This document shows positions 19,254-27,862 of a stretch of 64,000 nt of DNA, piece after piece. The position numbers and the translations under genes were made by a program. How positions within the stretch are numbered: position 1 is the stretch's first letter; each line of letters starts with the position of its first letter. The stretch comes from Leucobacter denitrificans (lineage in GTDB: Bacteria; Actinomycetota; Actinomycetes; Actinomycetales; Microbacteriaceae). The stretch spans positions 1,364,001 through 1,428,000 of the forward strand of contig NZ_CP060716.1 in NCBI RefSeq assembly GCF_014396385.1, read 5' to 3'. The notes beneath the pieces were generated by a model. That model made no database searches. It saw only the letters and a list, made by a program, of their open reading frames with translations, and was not told where the DNA came from.

Positions 19254-20057
19254 ATGAGTCTCTCTGAAGCAACGGGTATGTCCACTGATTTCCCCGAGAT
19301 GAGAGCCGTTATCGCTGGCGGCAGTTCAGGAATAGGGTTTGAGAGCGCTCGGAAACTTGCCTCACTCGGCACCAGATCGTTCGCCCTCATGTCATTCAAT
19401 CAAGTTCGCCTAGAGGCAGCTCGTGACCGATTGCTCACTGAATATCCAGACGCAAGCGTCTCAGCGATTCAGTTCGATGCAATGGATCCAGAATCGGTGC
19501 AGACCGCGATCGACAAAGCCGCTTCCGAGCTTGGGGCTATCGATACCCTGATCGCCTCTATATCGGCACCGAAGTTTAAGCCCGAACTGCTGTTCCGCAC
19601 TCCAATCACTGACATTCCTGAGATGCTCCTCGCGCAAGCAGTCGGCCCTATGCTCCTATCCAGAGCCGCACTCGACCATATGCGCGAGCAGAAATCGGGA
19701 AGCATCATCACTATCGCTTCCGACGCAGCAAAGGCCGCAACACCCGGTGAGACAGTACTCGGCGGCGCGATGGCGGCGATCGTCATGTTCACCCGATCGC
19801 TTGCACTCGAGGCGAAACGTGACGGGATCCGTGCGAACTCCGTCACTCCATCACTCCTCACTGGCACGCCCACGACTGATCGTGCACTGTCAGATGGTTT
19901 CAGCAAGAAGCTCTTCGAGAAGGCCGCTCAGCTTGCAAATCTTGGCGTGGCGTCTGCAGAGGATCAGGCGGAGATTGTCGCCTTCCTCGCCGGTCCCGCG
20001 TCTGAACGCATAACGGGCCAGGCAATCAGCGCAAATGGCGGAATCAGCGCGTTCTGA
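19254..20057 (+). CDS. SDR-family protein lacking the catalytic Tyr and Lys
   Basis: A 267-aa Rossmann protein of the short-chain dehydrogenase fold. The cofactor motif GGSSGIG (residues 22-28) is intact and the catalytic Ser is present (Ser156 in ITIASDAAK). At the places of the YxxxK pair the sequence has Leu169 and Met173 (VLGGAMAAIVMF), so standard hydride-transfer chemistry by Tyr/Lys is not available. The C-terminal EDQAEIVAFLAGPASERITG and ISANGG are typical. AAGGA stands 10 nt before ATG. Its 3' end overlaps a hairpin shared with the convergent binding-protein gene. It may be a non-classical reductase, isomerase or a non-catalytic member. Confidence 0.78.
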   Translation: MSLSEATGMSTDFPEMRAVIAGGSSGIGFESARKLASLGTRSFALMSFNQVRLEAARDRLLTEYPDASVSAIQFDAMDPESVQTAIDKAASELGAIDTLIASISAPKFKPELLFRTPITDIPEMLLAQAVGPMLLSRAALDHMREQKSGSIITIASDAAKAATPGETVLGGAMAAIVMFTRSLALEAKRDGIRANSVTPSLLTGTPTTDRALSDGFSKKLFEKAAQLANLGVASAEDQAEIVAFLAGPASERITGQAISANGGISAF

Positions 20058-20065
20058 TTCCGCCA
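20036..20065. terminator. Hairpin overlapping the SDR stop codon, between convergent genes
   Basis: TGGCGGAATCAG (20036-20047) pairs perfectly with CTGATTCCGCCA (20054-20065) around a 6-nt loop; the SDR stop TGA is inside the right arm. Its place between two convergent genes fits a bidirectional terminator. Confidence 0.7.
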
Positions 20066-20079
20066 CTAAATGAAAACTC

Positions 20080-21246
20080 TTACAGTCCGAGAAGCTTGTT
20101 AAAGCTGGTGGTATATTTCACGTCTTCCTCATCGGAGATTCGGCGGTACGACTTCAACCTACTTACGATGGTTTCGTCGGGGAAGATGCTGGAATTCTCG
20201 ACCTGAGTCGGATCAACTTTCTCCATTGCTTCTTGGGCTCCGCGTACAGGGGTGATTCCTCCGACGTATGCGGCTACGTGAGCAGCAACAGTAGGATCAA
20301 AGTAGAAGTTGGCTAACTCCTCGACCCATTCCTTACGTTCCTCCGGAGTTCCATTTGGGATCGTAAGCGAATCGGAGGCGAACGGTGCGCCGAACTCGGG
20401 TACTTCGTACGTCCATCTATCACCGAGTTCGGCATTCATAATCGCAATGTCACCAGACCATCCGAGCGAGGCAAGCAAGTTGTCCCTCTCTAGCTCGATG
20501 GTGTAGGAGTTTCCGAGAAGATTGGCGATGTGCCCATCGCTAATAGCGCGATCAAGCCATTCGAGAGCGCGCTCGTATTCCGGGTCTCCCCACTCCCCGC
20601 TAATGTCCACGCCTTGACCTGACATGATCACACCCATCGTGAACCGCCATTCGCTCAATAGCCCGACGCGGCCTTTGAGCTCCGGAGCTAGTAGATCGTC
20701 GAGAGTGTGGACCCCTCCAGGAACCAGTTCCGTATTCCAAACCAGCCCGCAGCCGGCGGCGTCCCAAGGCACCGAGAAGTCCCGGTTAGGGTCATTCGGA
20801 ATTATGCTTTTGAAGAGATCAATAGTGTTCTCGTACACGAGTGGAATATTGGTGCGATCGAATTGCTGCACCGACCCCGACTCGATTATTCGAGCGTTCA
20901 TCCAGTCCGTGAAGGTGATGACGTCATAACCGGTGAAATCGTTGAGACTTAGTTGATCCTTGATCTTTGCAAAGAATGTGTTGTTGTCATCAATGTCTTC
21001 GAGGTATCGAACGGAGATCCCTGATTCCGCAATGAACTCGTCGAGAGTTGGATAAGTCTGTGCGTCAGGATCGTAGTCAAGCAAGTACGGCCAGTTACCC
21101 CAGGTGATCGACTTCTCACCTGCTCCACTGGTACATGCGCTTAAAGTGAGTCCGGCCGCGCCTGCGAGGCCTGCCTTGATGAACCCTCGTCGATCGAGTT
21201 CAAGGATCGACGCTATTCGTCTCTTATGTGTCAACTCTCCAGGCAC
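20080..21246 (-). CDS. PotD-like ABC substrate-binding protein, Tat-type lipoprotein
   Basis: A 388-aa binding protein of the spermidine/putrescine group. The N-terminus carries a twin-arginine motif, DRRGFIKAG (Arg19-Arg20), and a lipobox LSAC with Cys38, so it should be folded before export and then lipidated. Mature domain landmarks are SITWGNWPYLL, YLEDIDDNNTFFAKIK, GLVWNTELVPGGV and GWSGDIAIMN, typical of PotD. GTG at 21246 has GGAAGG 7 nt upstream and is preferred over a TTG at 21282. No permease or ATPase gene is adjacent. It is a paralog of the protein at 40270-41472. Confidence 0.85.
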   Translation of the reverse strand: MPGELTHKRRIASILELDRRGFIKAGLAGAAGLTLSACTSGAGEKSITWGNWPYLLDYDPDAQTYPTLDEFIAESGISVRYLEDIDDNNTFFAKIKDQLSLNDFTGYDVITFTDWMNARIIESGSVQQFDRTNIPLVYENTIDLFKSIIPNDPNRDFSVPWDAAGCGLVWNTELVPGGVHTLDDLLAPELKGRVGLLSEWRFTMGVIMSGQGVDISGEWGDPEYERALEWLDRAISDGHIANLLGNSYTIELERDNLLASLGWSGDIAIMNAELGDRWTYEVPEFGAPFASDSLTIPNGTPEERKEWVEELANFYFDPTVAAHVAAYVGGITPVRGAQEAMEKVDPTQVENSSIFPDETIVSRLKSYRRISDEEDVKYTTSFNKLLGL

Positions 21247-21768
21247 GTTCGTTCCTTCCTGTCGATGGCCTGCGTAGGCCAATCGGGCGAGATCTCGGCA
21301 CCATTGCCAGCCTCTTGTCGTAACCTACTGGGTTTACGTAGTTGGCGGTATTGGTAAATGCACGCCTTAAAACTGCTGGTTATGGACAAATTCCGAACCC
21401 GCGCTCTCTAGAGGGAGAACTGCAGGCCTGTCTGTTCCTAGGCGACCTCTCGCGCAATCTCCAACCCATTTTTCGGAGTATGGCGTTCTCGCTGACTCGG
21501 CAGCTGACCCGCGCTCAAGAATCTCGATCACAACCGTGGCGGCCGACGCTGCAACATCGCTCCCTCGTTGTCGCGACAAGCTCGACCTTCAAAGGACGTC
21601 TTCCCGATCTGCTCTCGCAGTAATCACCGCGGGTCGGTACGCGTACACCTTAGACAACGGTGTACACGTCATTCCTATCAGCGCACTCAGGGACTAACAC
21701 CTAACTGTCAGGCGAATTTCGGGCGACACACGGATTAGTCCACAACTACAGTTCTTGTTTCGCGCGTC
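21247..21768. other. 522-bp non-coding region at a composition boundary
   Basis: No convincing gene is seen; short frames here lack ribosome sites and family features. It contains an inverted repeat GTACACC (21643-21649) and GGTGTAC (21659-21665) around 9 nt, of the kind bound by a dimeric repressor. The sequence to the left is by eye clearly less GC-rich than the genes to the right. Confidence 0.5.
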
Positions 21769-23418
21769 CTAAGCCCGTGAGTCGTAGCTCAGTTCTCCGC
21801 CGAGCACCGTCGCGACGACATCGATCTCAGCGATGTTCGCGGCTTTGACTGGCGACTCCGAGAACACCGCGAAGTCGGCAAGCTTGCCACGCTCGAGCGT
21901 GCCCTTGTCACCGATCTGCCCGGTCGCGCGTGCTGCCCACTCGGTATGCGTGCGCAACGCATCTTCGGGCGTGATCGCCTCGTCGGCCGCGAGCGATCGG
22001 CCGGTCTCGGTGAGGCGGTCCACGGCCGACTGCATGCCACGGCGCAGATTGTTGTCGGCTACCGGAAGGTCCGACGACCCCGCAAGGATCATGCCGGAAT
22101 CGATGATCGAGCGGCCGCGGTAGAGCCAGGCTTCACGGTCTGCGCCCACGCGATCCATCATCTGGTCGCCGATAGGCCCAATGAAGCCGGCCTGCGGCGT
22201 GACCGCGATGCCGAGCTTCGCGCCGCGCTCGACCTGGTCGGGCCTGGCGATGCCAAAGTGCTCGATGCGGCACGGCGCCTGCAGCAAACCGTACAGCTTC
22301 TGCGCCTCGTCGATGAGCTCGAGGGCGAGGTCGATCGCGGCGTCACCAATCGCGTGGAGCGCAAGCGGCCAGCCAGCTCGATACGCGCCGAGCACGCGCT
22401 CGCGGTACGACTCTGGGGTGTCGAGCAGGTAGCCGCGGTTGCCATGGTTCTCGTGCCCGCAGAAATCTTCGGTGACGGCAGCGGTTGCGCCGAGCAGCGA
22501 CCCGTCCATGAACACCTTGACGTGACCAAATCGCACGAGGTCGTCGCCGAACCCGTAGCGAATGCCGAGATCTAAGCCGTTGCCCTCACCCTGGCCGTGA
22601 AGGTCGCTCGCGTGCCCGGTGATCGAGTGGAGTGCATCGAGCGCTGGCATGAGCTGAGCCCTGGCGTGCAACTTTCCGCGCTCTGCCGCCGCCTGGTATG
22701 CGGCGACTTCGATGGTCGAGTGGCCGATCCACCCGCCACCAACGCCAGCCTCTGAGAAACTCGTAATACCCTCTGCCGCATACCGCACGGTCGCCGCCTC
22801 GAGTGCGCCAACAAGTTGCTCGGTGGCGTACGGAAGCAGCAGTGCCTGCACGAGACCCTGCGCGGCCTCTTCAACCACGCCCGTTGGATGACCCTGCTCG
22901 TCGCGCACGACAACGCCACCGGTCGGGTTCTGAAACCCGGGCTCAAGCGCGCCAACAAGTTTGAGCGTCGCCGTGTTCGTAATCGAGGCGTGACCCGAGG
23001 TGTGCCTGAGGTACAGCGGACGGTCGCCCGTCAGCTCGTCAAGGCGCGCAATGTTTGGGAACTCGCCACTGTGGTGCGATTGGTTGAACCCGGTGCCGTG
23101 CACCCACGCGTGTGGATCGTCGCCGAGCCGCTCCACCTCAGCCTGAACCAGCGCGTACAGCTCGTCGAGCCCGCGCGCCTTGCTCAGGTCGATCGCGGAG
23201 AGCCCAAGCCCCCACCAGGGGGTGTGGCAGTGCGCGTCGATGAGTCCCGGGGTGACTGTCGCGTCGGGGTAGTCGAGGGTGCGCTCGGCGTCCAAGCCAG
23301 CGATCTCCTCGTCGAATCCGACGATCCGCTCACCAATCACGCCGACCGAGGTCGCCGTCGGGCGCGCCGGGTCGAGCGTAATGATCTCGCGCGCGGTGAT
23401 AATCAGATCGAGTTTCAC
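21769..23418 (-). CDS. Amidohydrolase family 3 protein (YtcJ-like)
   Basis: A 549-aa metal-dependent hydrolase. The metal-binding His pair is visible in GLIDAHCHTPWW (His63 and His65), followed by LYLRHTSGHASITNT, RFGHVKVFMDGSLLGATAAV and LALHAIGDAAIDLAL, which are the YtcJ family blocks; the C-terminal SSDLPVADNNLRRGMQ supplies the late metal/substrate loop. It starts 4 bp inside the end of the TPP enzyme gene, so both are co-translated. Members act on amides, N-formyl or lactam-like bonds; the substrate here is unknown. Confidence 0.87.
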   Translation of the reverse strand: MKLDLIITAREIITLDPARPTATSVGVIGERIVGFDEEIAGLDAERTLDYPDATVTPGLIDAHCHTPWWGLGLSAIDLSKARGLDELYALVQAEVERLGDDPHAWVHGTGFNQSHHSGEFPNIARLDELTGDRPLYLRHTSGHASITNTATLKLVGALEPGFQNPTGGVVVRDEQGHPTGVVEEAAQGLVQALLLPYATEQLVGALEAATVRYAAEGITSFSEAGVGGGWIGHSTIEVAAYQAAAERGKLHARAQLMPALDALHSITGHASDLHGQGEGNGLDLGIRYGFGDDLVRFGHVKVFMDGSLLGATAAVTEDFCGHENHGNRGYLLDTPESYRERVLGAYRAGWPLALHAIGDAAIDLALELIDEAQKLYGLLQAPCRIEHFGIARPDQVERGAKLGIAVTPQAGFIGPIGDQMMDRVGADREAWLYRGRSIIDSGMILAGSSDLPVADNNLRRGMQSAVDRLTETGRSLAADEAITPEDALRTHTEWAARATGQIGDKGTLERGKLADFAVFSESPVKAANIAEIDVVATVLGGELSYDSRA

Positions 23419-25079
23419 GCCGCTTTCCCTTCTGCTGGCACGTCGCTCGCGGCGGGCGGCATCACGGTGTCAGGTATGAGAATGTGGATCAACGCGGGCC
23501 CGTCGGACGCGAGCGCGCGATCGAGTGCGGGAGCGAACTCCTCGGTACGTTCAACCCGTTCGCCGTGCCCGCCGAAGGACCGCATCCACTCAGCAAAGTC
23601 AGGATTCGACATGCGCGTACCAGACGGTCGGCCCGGGTAATGCGCCTCCTGATGCTGCACGATCGTCGCGTAGATGCCGTTGTCGACCACGATAATGAGC
23701 GGCTTGCCGCCGTGGGCAACCGCAGTCGCGATCTCTTGACCGTTCATGAAGAAGTCACCGTCGCCGCACACAGCTACTACATCACGGTCAGGGAATATAA
23801 GGGATCCGGCGACAGCCGCGGGAACCGCGAGGCCCATTGCGCCATTGCGTGCACCCACAAGGCTCGCATGGGTGAGGTGACGCACGAAACGGTGCGCCCA
23901 AATCGTCGCGTTGCCCGCTCCAAAGGTGAGCACTGCCTCACCGTTCAGGCGGTCATCGAGCTGACCGAACGCAACGCCGAGATCCATCTGCTGCGCCTCG
24001 CCGTCGACACTTGCGTCGGGGCGGTGTGCTGCGGTTTTGGCCTGCGCGTCAGCACGGCCCGCCATCCATGCGTCCGTGCGCTCACCGCGTGCGGCCTGCA
24101 CGTCAAGCGATGAAAGCGCCGCAGCGAACGTTGCCGGGGTTGCAAGCACCTGCTGGTCAATACGGCCCGCATGCATCACCGCGTTCGGATCCACATTCAC
24201 CAGCACGGTCTCAGCCTCGAAGCCTCGCGTGTACCCGTCAGAGAGTACGTCAGCACGGCCGCAGCCAACAAAGATCAAGAGGTCAGCTTCACCGTAACCC
24301 GCGGCGACCGCGTCGGTACGCCCATAGCCGAGCCACCCGGCCCAGGCCGGGCCCTCGTTCGGTACCGCGTCGTAGGCGCGCCAATCCGCGAACACCGGAA
24401 TACCCGCAGCCTCAGCAAAATCGAGCAGCTCGCGCCCGGCGCCCTCGTGCCACCCGTCACCGCCGACGACGAACGCGGGCCGCGCAGCTTTCGCGAGACG
24501 GGCCGTGAGCGCATCAAGCTCAACCTGAGCGGGCGTAGGCGACACCGGCGCGATCGGCTGCGCCGCGTCACGATCCGCCAACTCAACGAGCACATCTTCG
24601 GGGAGCCCCACCACGACGGGTCCTGGGCGGCCAGTGGCCGCGATCCGCATCGCCTCAGCGGTGAGTTCGCCAGCGCGTGCCGGGTCATCGATCGTCATCA
24701 CCCGTTTCGCGGTCGACCCAAACCAGCCCGTCAAACTGAACTCTTGGAATGCCTCCCGCTCCCGATCATTCACCGGTACTAGGCCAACAAACAGCACCAG
24801 AGCGGTCGCGTCTTGCCACGCAGTGTGCAAAGCAATCATCGCGTTCGCAGCACCCGGCCCACGCGTCACCATCGCGATACCCGGGGTGCCGGTGAGACGC
24901 CCTTCGGCGAGCGCCATGAACCCAGCCCCGCCTTCTTGGCGGCACACCACGGTCTCAATGCCGGAGTCGTGCAGGCCGTCGAGCACGTCAAGGTAGCTCT
25001 CCCCAGGCACCGCGTACACCCGCTTCACACCGTGAGCCTCAAGAGTACGAACAATAAGATGACCAGCCGACTGCGCCAT
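23415..25079 (-). CDS. Thiamine-diphosphate enzyme (acetolactate synthase-like)
   Basis: A 554-aa ThDP-dependent enzyme. The N-terminal Glu that activates the cofactor is Glu27 in VYAVPGESYLDVLDGL. The ThDP/Mg motif begins VAVCGDGDFFMNGQE and closes IIVVDNGIYATIVQHQE. The middle Rossmann-like domain is present. ATG 25079 has AAAGGA 7 nt upstream; the frame is open to 25292 but that is not coding-like. Not next to ilvN or ilvC, so a catabolic carboligase or decarboxylase is more likely than biosynthetic AHAS. In operon with the amidohydrolase. Confidence 0.85.
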   Translation of the reverse strand: MAQSAGHLIVRTLEAHGVKRVYAVPGESYLDVLDGLHDSGIETVVCRQEGGAGFMALAEGRLTGTPGIAMVTRGPGAANAMIALHTAWQDATALVLFVGLVPVNDREREAFQEFSLTGWFGSTAKRVMTIDDPARAGELTAEAMRIAATGRPGPVVVGLPEDVLVELADRDAAQPIAPVSPTPAQVELDALTARLAKAARPAFVVGGDGWHEGAGRELLDFAEAAGIPVFADWRAYDAVPNEGPAWAGWLGYGRTDAVAAGYGEADLLIFVGCGRADVLSDGYTRGFEAETVLVNVDPNAVMHAGRIDQQVLATPATFAAALSSLDVQAARGERTDAWMAGRADAQAKTAAHRPDASVDGEAQQMDLGVAFGQLDDRLNGEAVLTFGAGNATIWAHRFVRHLTHASLVGARNGAMGLAVPAAVAGSLIFPDRDVVAVCGDGDFFMNGQEIATAVAHGGKPLIIVVDNGIYATIVQHQEAHYPGRPSGTRMSNPDFAEWMRSFGGHGERVERTEEFAPALDRALASDGPALIHILIPDTVMPPAASDVPAEGKAA

Positions 25080-25154
25080 GATCGAATCCTTTCGGGAAGA
25101 CAGGAAGTGTGTTGAGACGTTTGTGCCACACCAAAATGGGCGGCGCAAAGTGAG

Positions 25155-25183
25155 TGGCGGGGCGGTATGTGCCCGCCCCGCCA
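25155..25183 (-). terminator. GC-rich terminator after the MHS carrier gene
   Basis: TGGCGGGGCGG (25155-25165) pairs perfectly with CCGCCCCGCCA (25173-25183), loop 7 nt, 7 bp past the carrier's stop on the minus strand. The following T-run is weak (ACTCACTTTG). Confidence 0.75.
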
Positions 25184-25189
25184 GGGTGA

Positions 25190-26530
25190 TTAGTGCTTGA
25201 ACCCTGGGAGATTCACGCTGAGCTTTGGTGCGATCCACCCGGCAAGTGCCGTGAGCAGCGAGAGCGCAATGAGCAGAATCGCGGCGGGCCACCAGTGGTT
25301 ATCGAAGCCCGCAACGAGCGCGGTTGCGGCGAGCGGCACGAAGCCAGCCATCACGCCAGCGCCGTTCTGCGCGAGGCCAACACCGGTGTAGCGGGTCTTT
25401 GCCGAGAAGAGGCCGGTAAGCACCGTGCCCGAGGCTGCGTATGGGAATGAGAGGATCGAGACCGCAAGCGCCATCGCGATGACTACGAGCACACCAACGC
25501 CGCTCTGCAGCATGAGGAAGCTTGGAACCGACACGATCGCCGACGCGATACCGCCCCAGATGATGACCTTGCTCGCGCCGAATTTCTCGCCGAGGCGACC
25601 ACCGTAGATGAGCACTGGAATCTGAACCGCAGCACCGATCATGCTGCCGAGGAGCATGAGTGACGGGTTGTAGCCGAGCACGTTCACGCCGTACCAAACG
25701 ATGAACGCGGTAACGAGGTAGAAGCCAGCGACGCCGAGGAGCGCTACGAACATACCGGTGATGATCTGCTTCCAGCTGTCCTTGAACGCTGTGCGAATCG
25801 GTGCGGGCTCAACCTCGCCGAGCTCTTCGAGCTCGCGGAACACGGGCGACTCTTCAAGGCGCGAACGAATGTAGACGGCGATGAGCAGCATCGGGATTGC
25901 TGCGAGGAACGGCACGCGCCAGCCCCACGCGTCGAAGTTCACCTGCGAAAAGAGAATCGTCATGATGAAGAAGCCACCCGACGAGAGGATAGTGCCGATC
26001 GGCGAACCAATCTGTGGGATCGCGGCGTAGCGTGCGCGCTTGTGCAGTGGAGCGTTCTCAACAACGATCGTCATAGCGCCCGACCACTCGCCACCCACGA
26101 AGAGGCCTTGGAGCACGCGCAGGAGCACGAGGAGGATTGGGGCAGCAATACCGATAGCGGCATACGTCGGGAGTGCACCGATGAGGCCTGTGACGATACC
26201 GATGCCGACGATCGTGATCATGAGCACCTTGCGGCGGCCGATCTTGTCGCCCATCGCGCCGAAGATCATGCCACCAATGGGGCGCGCGACGAGACCGACA
26301 CCAAACGTTGCGAACGAAGCCATCGCTGCTGCGGTGGCGTTCTCACTCGCGAAGTACTGCACGTTGAATACGAGCGCGGCAGCGGCTGAGAAGAGGAAGA
26401 AGTCGTACCACTCCATCGCGGTGCCAATGAGGGCACCGAGCACGACCTTGTTCGCGTCTTTCTCGCTGAGGGCCGCCGTGGCCCCATATTCAATCGTTGA
26501 TGTACTTGATGTAGTTGGTGTTTCGCTCAT
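25190..26530 (-). CDS. MFS transporter, metabolite:H+ symporter (MHS) family
   Basis: A 446-aa, 12-helix carrier. GTAMEWYDFFLF is the MHS-type first-helix entry and ARPIGGMIFGAMGDKIGRRK is the A-like loop between TM2 and TM3; RSRLEESPVFREL is the usual MHS central loop. ATG 26530 has GGAG 6 nt upstream, better than the ATG at 26542. It is the first gene before the TPP enzyme/amidohydrolase pair but separated by a terminator. It likely imports a carboxylate or zwitterion. Confidence 0.89.
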   Translation of the reverse strand: MSETPTTSSTSTIEYGATAALSEKDANKVVLGALIGTAMEWYDFFLFSAAAALVFNVQYFASENATAAAMASFATFGVGLVARPIGGMIFGAMGDKIGRRKVLMITIVGIGIVTGLIGALPTYAAIGIAAPILLVLLRVLQGLFVGGEWSGAMTIVVENAPLHKRARYAAIPQIGSPIGTILSSGGFFIMTILFSQVNFDAWGWRVPFLAAIPMLLIAVYIRSRLEESPVFRELEELGEVEPAPIRTAFKDSWKQIITGMFVALLGVAGFYLVTAFIVWYGVNVLGYNPSLMLLGSMIGAAVQIPVLIYGGRLGEKFGASKVIIWGGIASAIVSVPSFLMLQSGVGVLVVIAMALAVSILSFPYAASGTVLTGLFSAKTRYTGVGLAQNGAGVMAGFVPLAATALVAGFDNHWWPAAILLIALSLLTALAGWIAPKLSVNLPGFKH

Positions 26531-26689
26531 GTAGCTCTCCATCGAGGATTACGGATCCCGGATATACGTCTACGGATTACACCCGGGAAATGGGTACATC
26601 TTAGGATGCCAAGGGAAACGCACTTATTAGCGGGTCATTCTTCGCCAGTTTTTCCACCAAAACAGTGCATTTGCACATAATCTGGGTGC

Positions 26690-27853
26690 ATGGCCCCGTC
26701 ACACACCCTGAGTGCGGTTCCCGCACCCCACGATGCCGAGCGGTGGAACGCACTGTTGAACATGCTCGACGTCGAGCAGCTCACCAAAGACTTCCTCTCC
26801 GTCGTCGAGCGTGTTCCGGGCTACGATCCGGCGCCAATCCCACAGGCCGAACTCGTGCGTACGGCCATTCTCTCGTTCGAGGCGCTCATCGCTGGTCTCC
26901 GCGCCGGAATGCTCGACGAAGAGATCAGCATCGCGCACCAGGTTGGAGTATCACGGGCCCGGGCAGGAGTGCCGCTCGCGGCGCTCATGACCGCGATCCA
27001 CAACGACTTCACGGTGCTGTGGGAGGCACTCATTGCCGTGTCTGAACCCGAAGATGCCAAGCTCATCGTGCGGCACACCGCCATTGTGCTGCATACGGTG
27101 GATCAGTACGTGCGCCAGACGCAGGAAGCCTACGTTGACGAGCAGCGCCGCATGGACGAAGAAGCGTCGTCGCTGCGGCAGGGGCTCATCGCTGAGTTGT
27201 TTCGGGATCCACAACCACCCGCCGAACGCCTGATTGCGATTGCCCAGGTGCTCAGCATACCCGCCAACGCGCGAATCGATGTTGTCGTCGCGCTCGGTGA
27301 CGACATCGAGTCTCTTCGCGTGTTTGTCTCTGAGAGCGAACGTGCCGGTGCGCGCGTCTACACGCACCACTCGGGTGATGCGCTGCTCGCCTTTTCGCAC
27401 ACGCCCGTTCCTGCGGGGTCGAGGCTTGAGGAGGTGCGTACGCAGCTTCTCGCGCAGCGCGTCGGGGTGAACACCGCGACCAATATTCGGACCCTTCGCG
27501 AGACCGCGAACGCTGCCCGAGAGCTTGCGCGGTTGCTCGAACCCACTGAGACAGGCGCGATGGATTGGACTCGCGGCTGGGCCAGACTCGCGAACCGTTC
27601 GCTGCTTGAGACTGGAACCCCGGTGATCTCAGACGTGACCACCGCACTCGATGACGCGGGACCGACCGAGCGTGCGCGGCTCGAAGAGGCGGTGCGCAGC
27701 TACCTCGCGACCGGCAGCATCAGTGAGTCGGCCGCGCTGCTGTTTTGCCACCGCAACACGCTCGCGAACCGTCTGCGTCGCTTCGCCGAGATCACCGGTG
27801 TGGATCCGCTCCTCCCCACCGATGCCGCGAGGCTCGTCGTCGGGTGGGCTTGA
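26690..27853 (+). CDS. PucR-type regulator with N-terminal helical sensory domain
   Basis: A 387-aa regulator. The first 150 residues are helical and resemble the RsbRD-like N-terminal domain often found in actinobacterial PucR proteins (HQVGVSRARAGVPLAALMTA). A CdaR GGDEF-like middle follows, and the C-terminal HTH_30 reads ATGSISESAALLFCHRNTLA then NRLRRFAEITGVDPL. It is divergent from the MHS carrier, whose upstream region has direct repeats, so it probably controls the carrier and the following operon. Effector unknown. Confidence 0.86.
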   Translation: MAPSHTLSAVPAPHDAERWNALLNMLDVEQLTKDFLSVVERVPGYDPAPIPQAELVRTAILSFEALIAGLRAGMLDEEISIAHQVGVSRARAGVPLAALMTAIHNDFTVLWEALIAVSEPEDAKLIVRHTAIVLHTVDQYVRQTQEAYVDEQRRMDEEASSLRQGLIAELFRDPQPPAERLIAIAQVLSIPANARIDVVVALGDDIESLRVFVSESERAGARVYTHHSGDALLAFSHTPVPAGSRLEEVRTQLLAQRVGVNTATNIRTLRETANAARELARLLEPTETGAMDWTRGWARLANRSLLETGTPVISDVTTALDDAGPTERARLEEAVRSYLATGSISESAALLFCHRNTLANRLRRFAEITGVDPLLPTDAARLVVGWA

Positions 27854-27862
27854 TCCCCTCTC

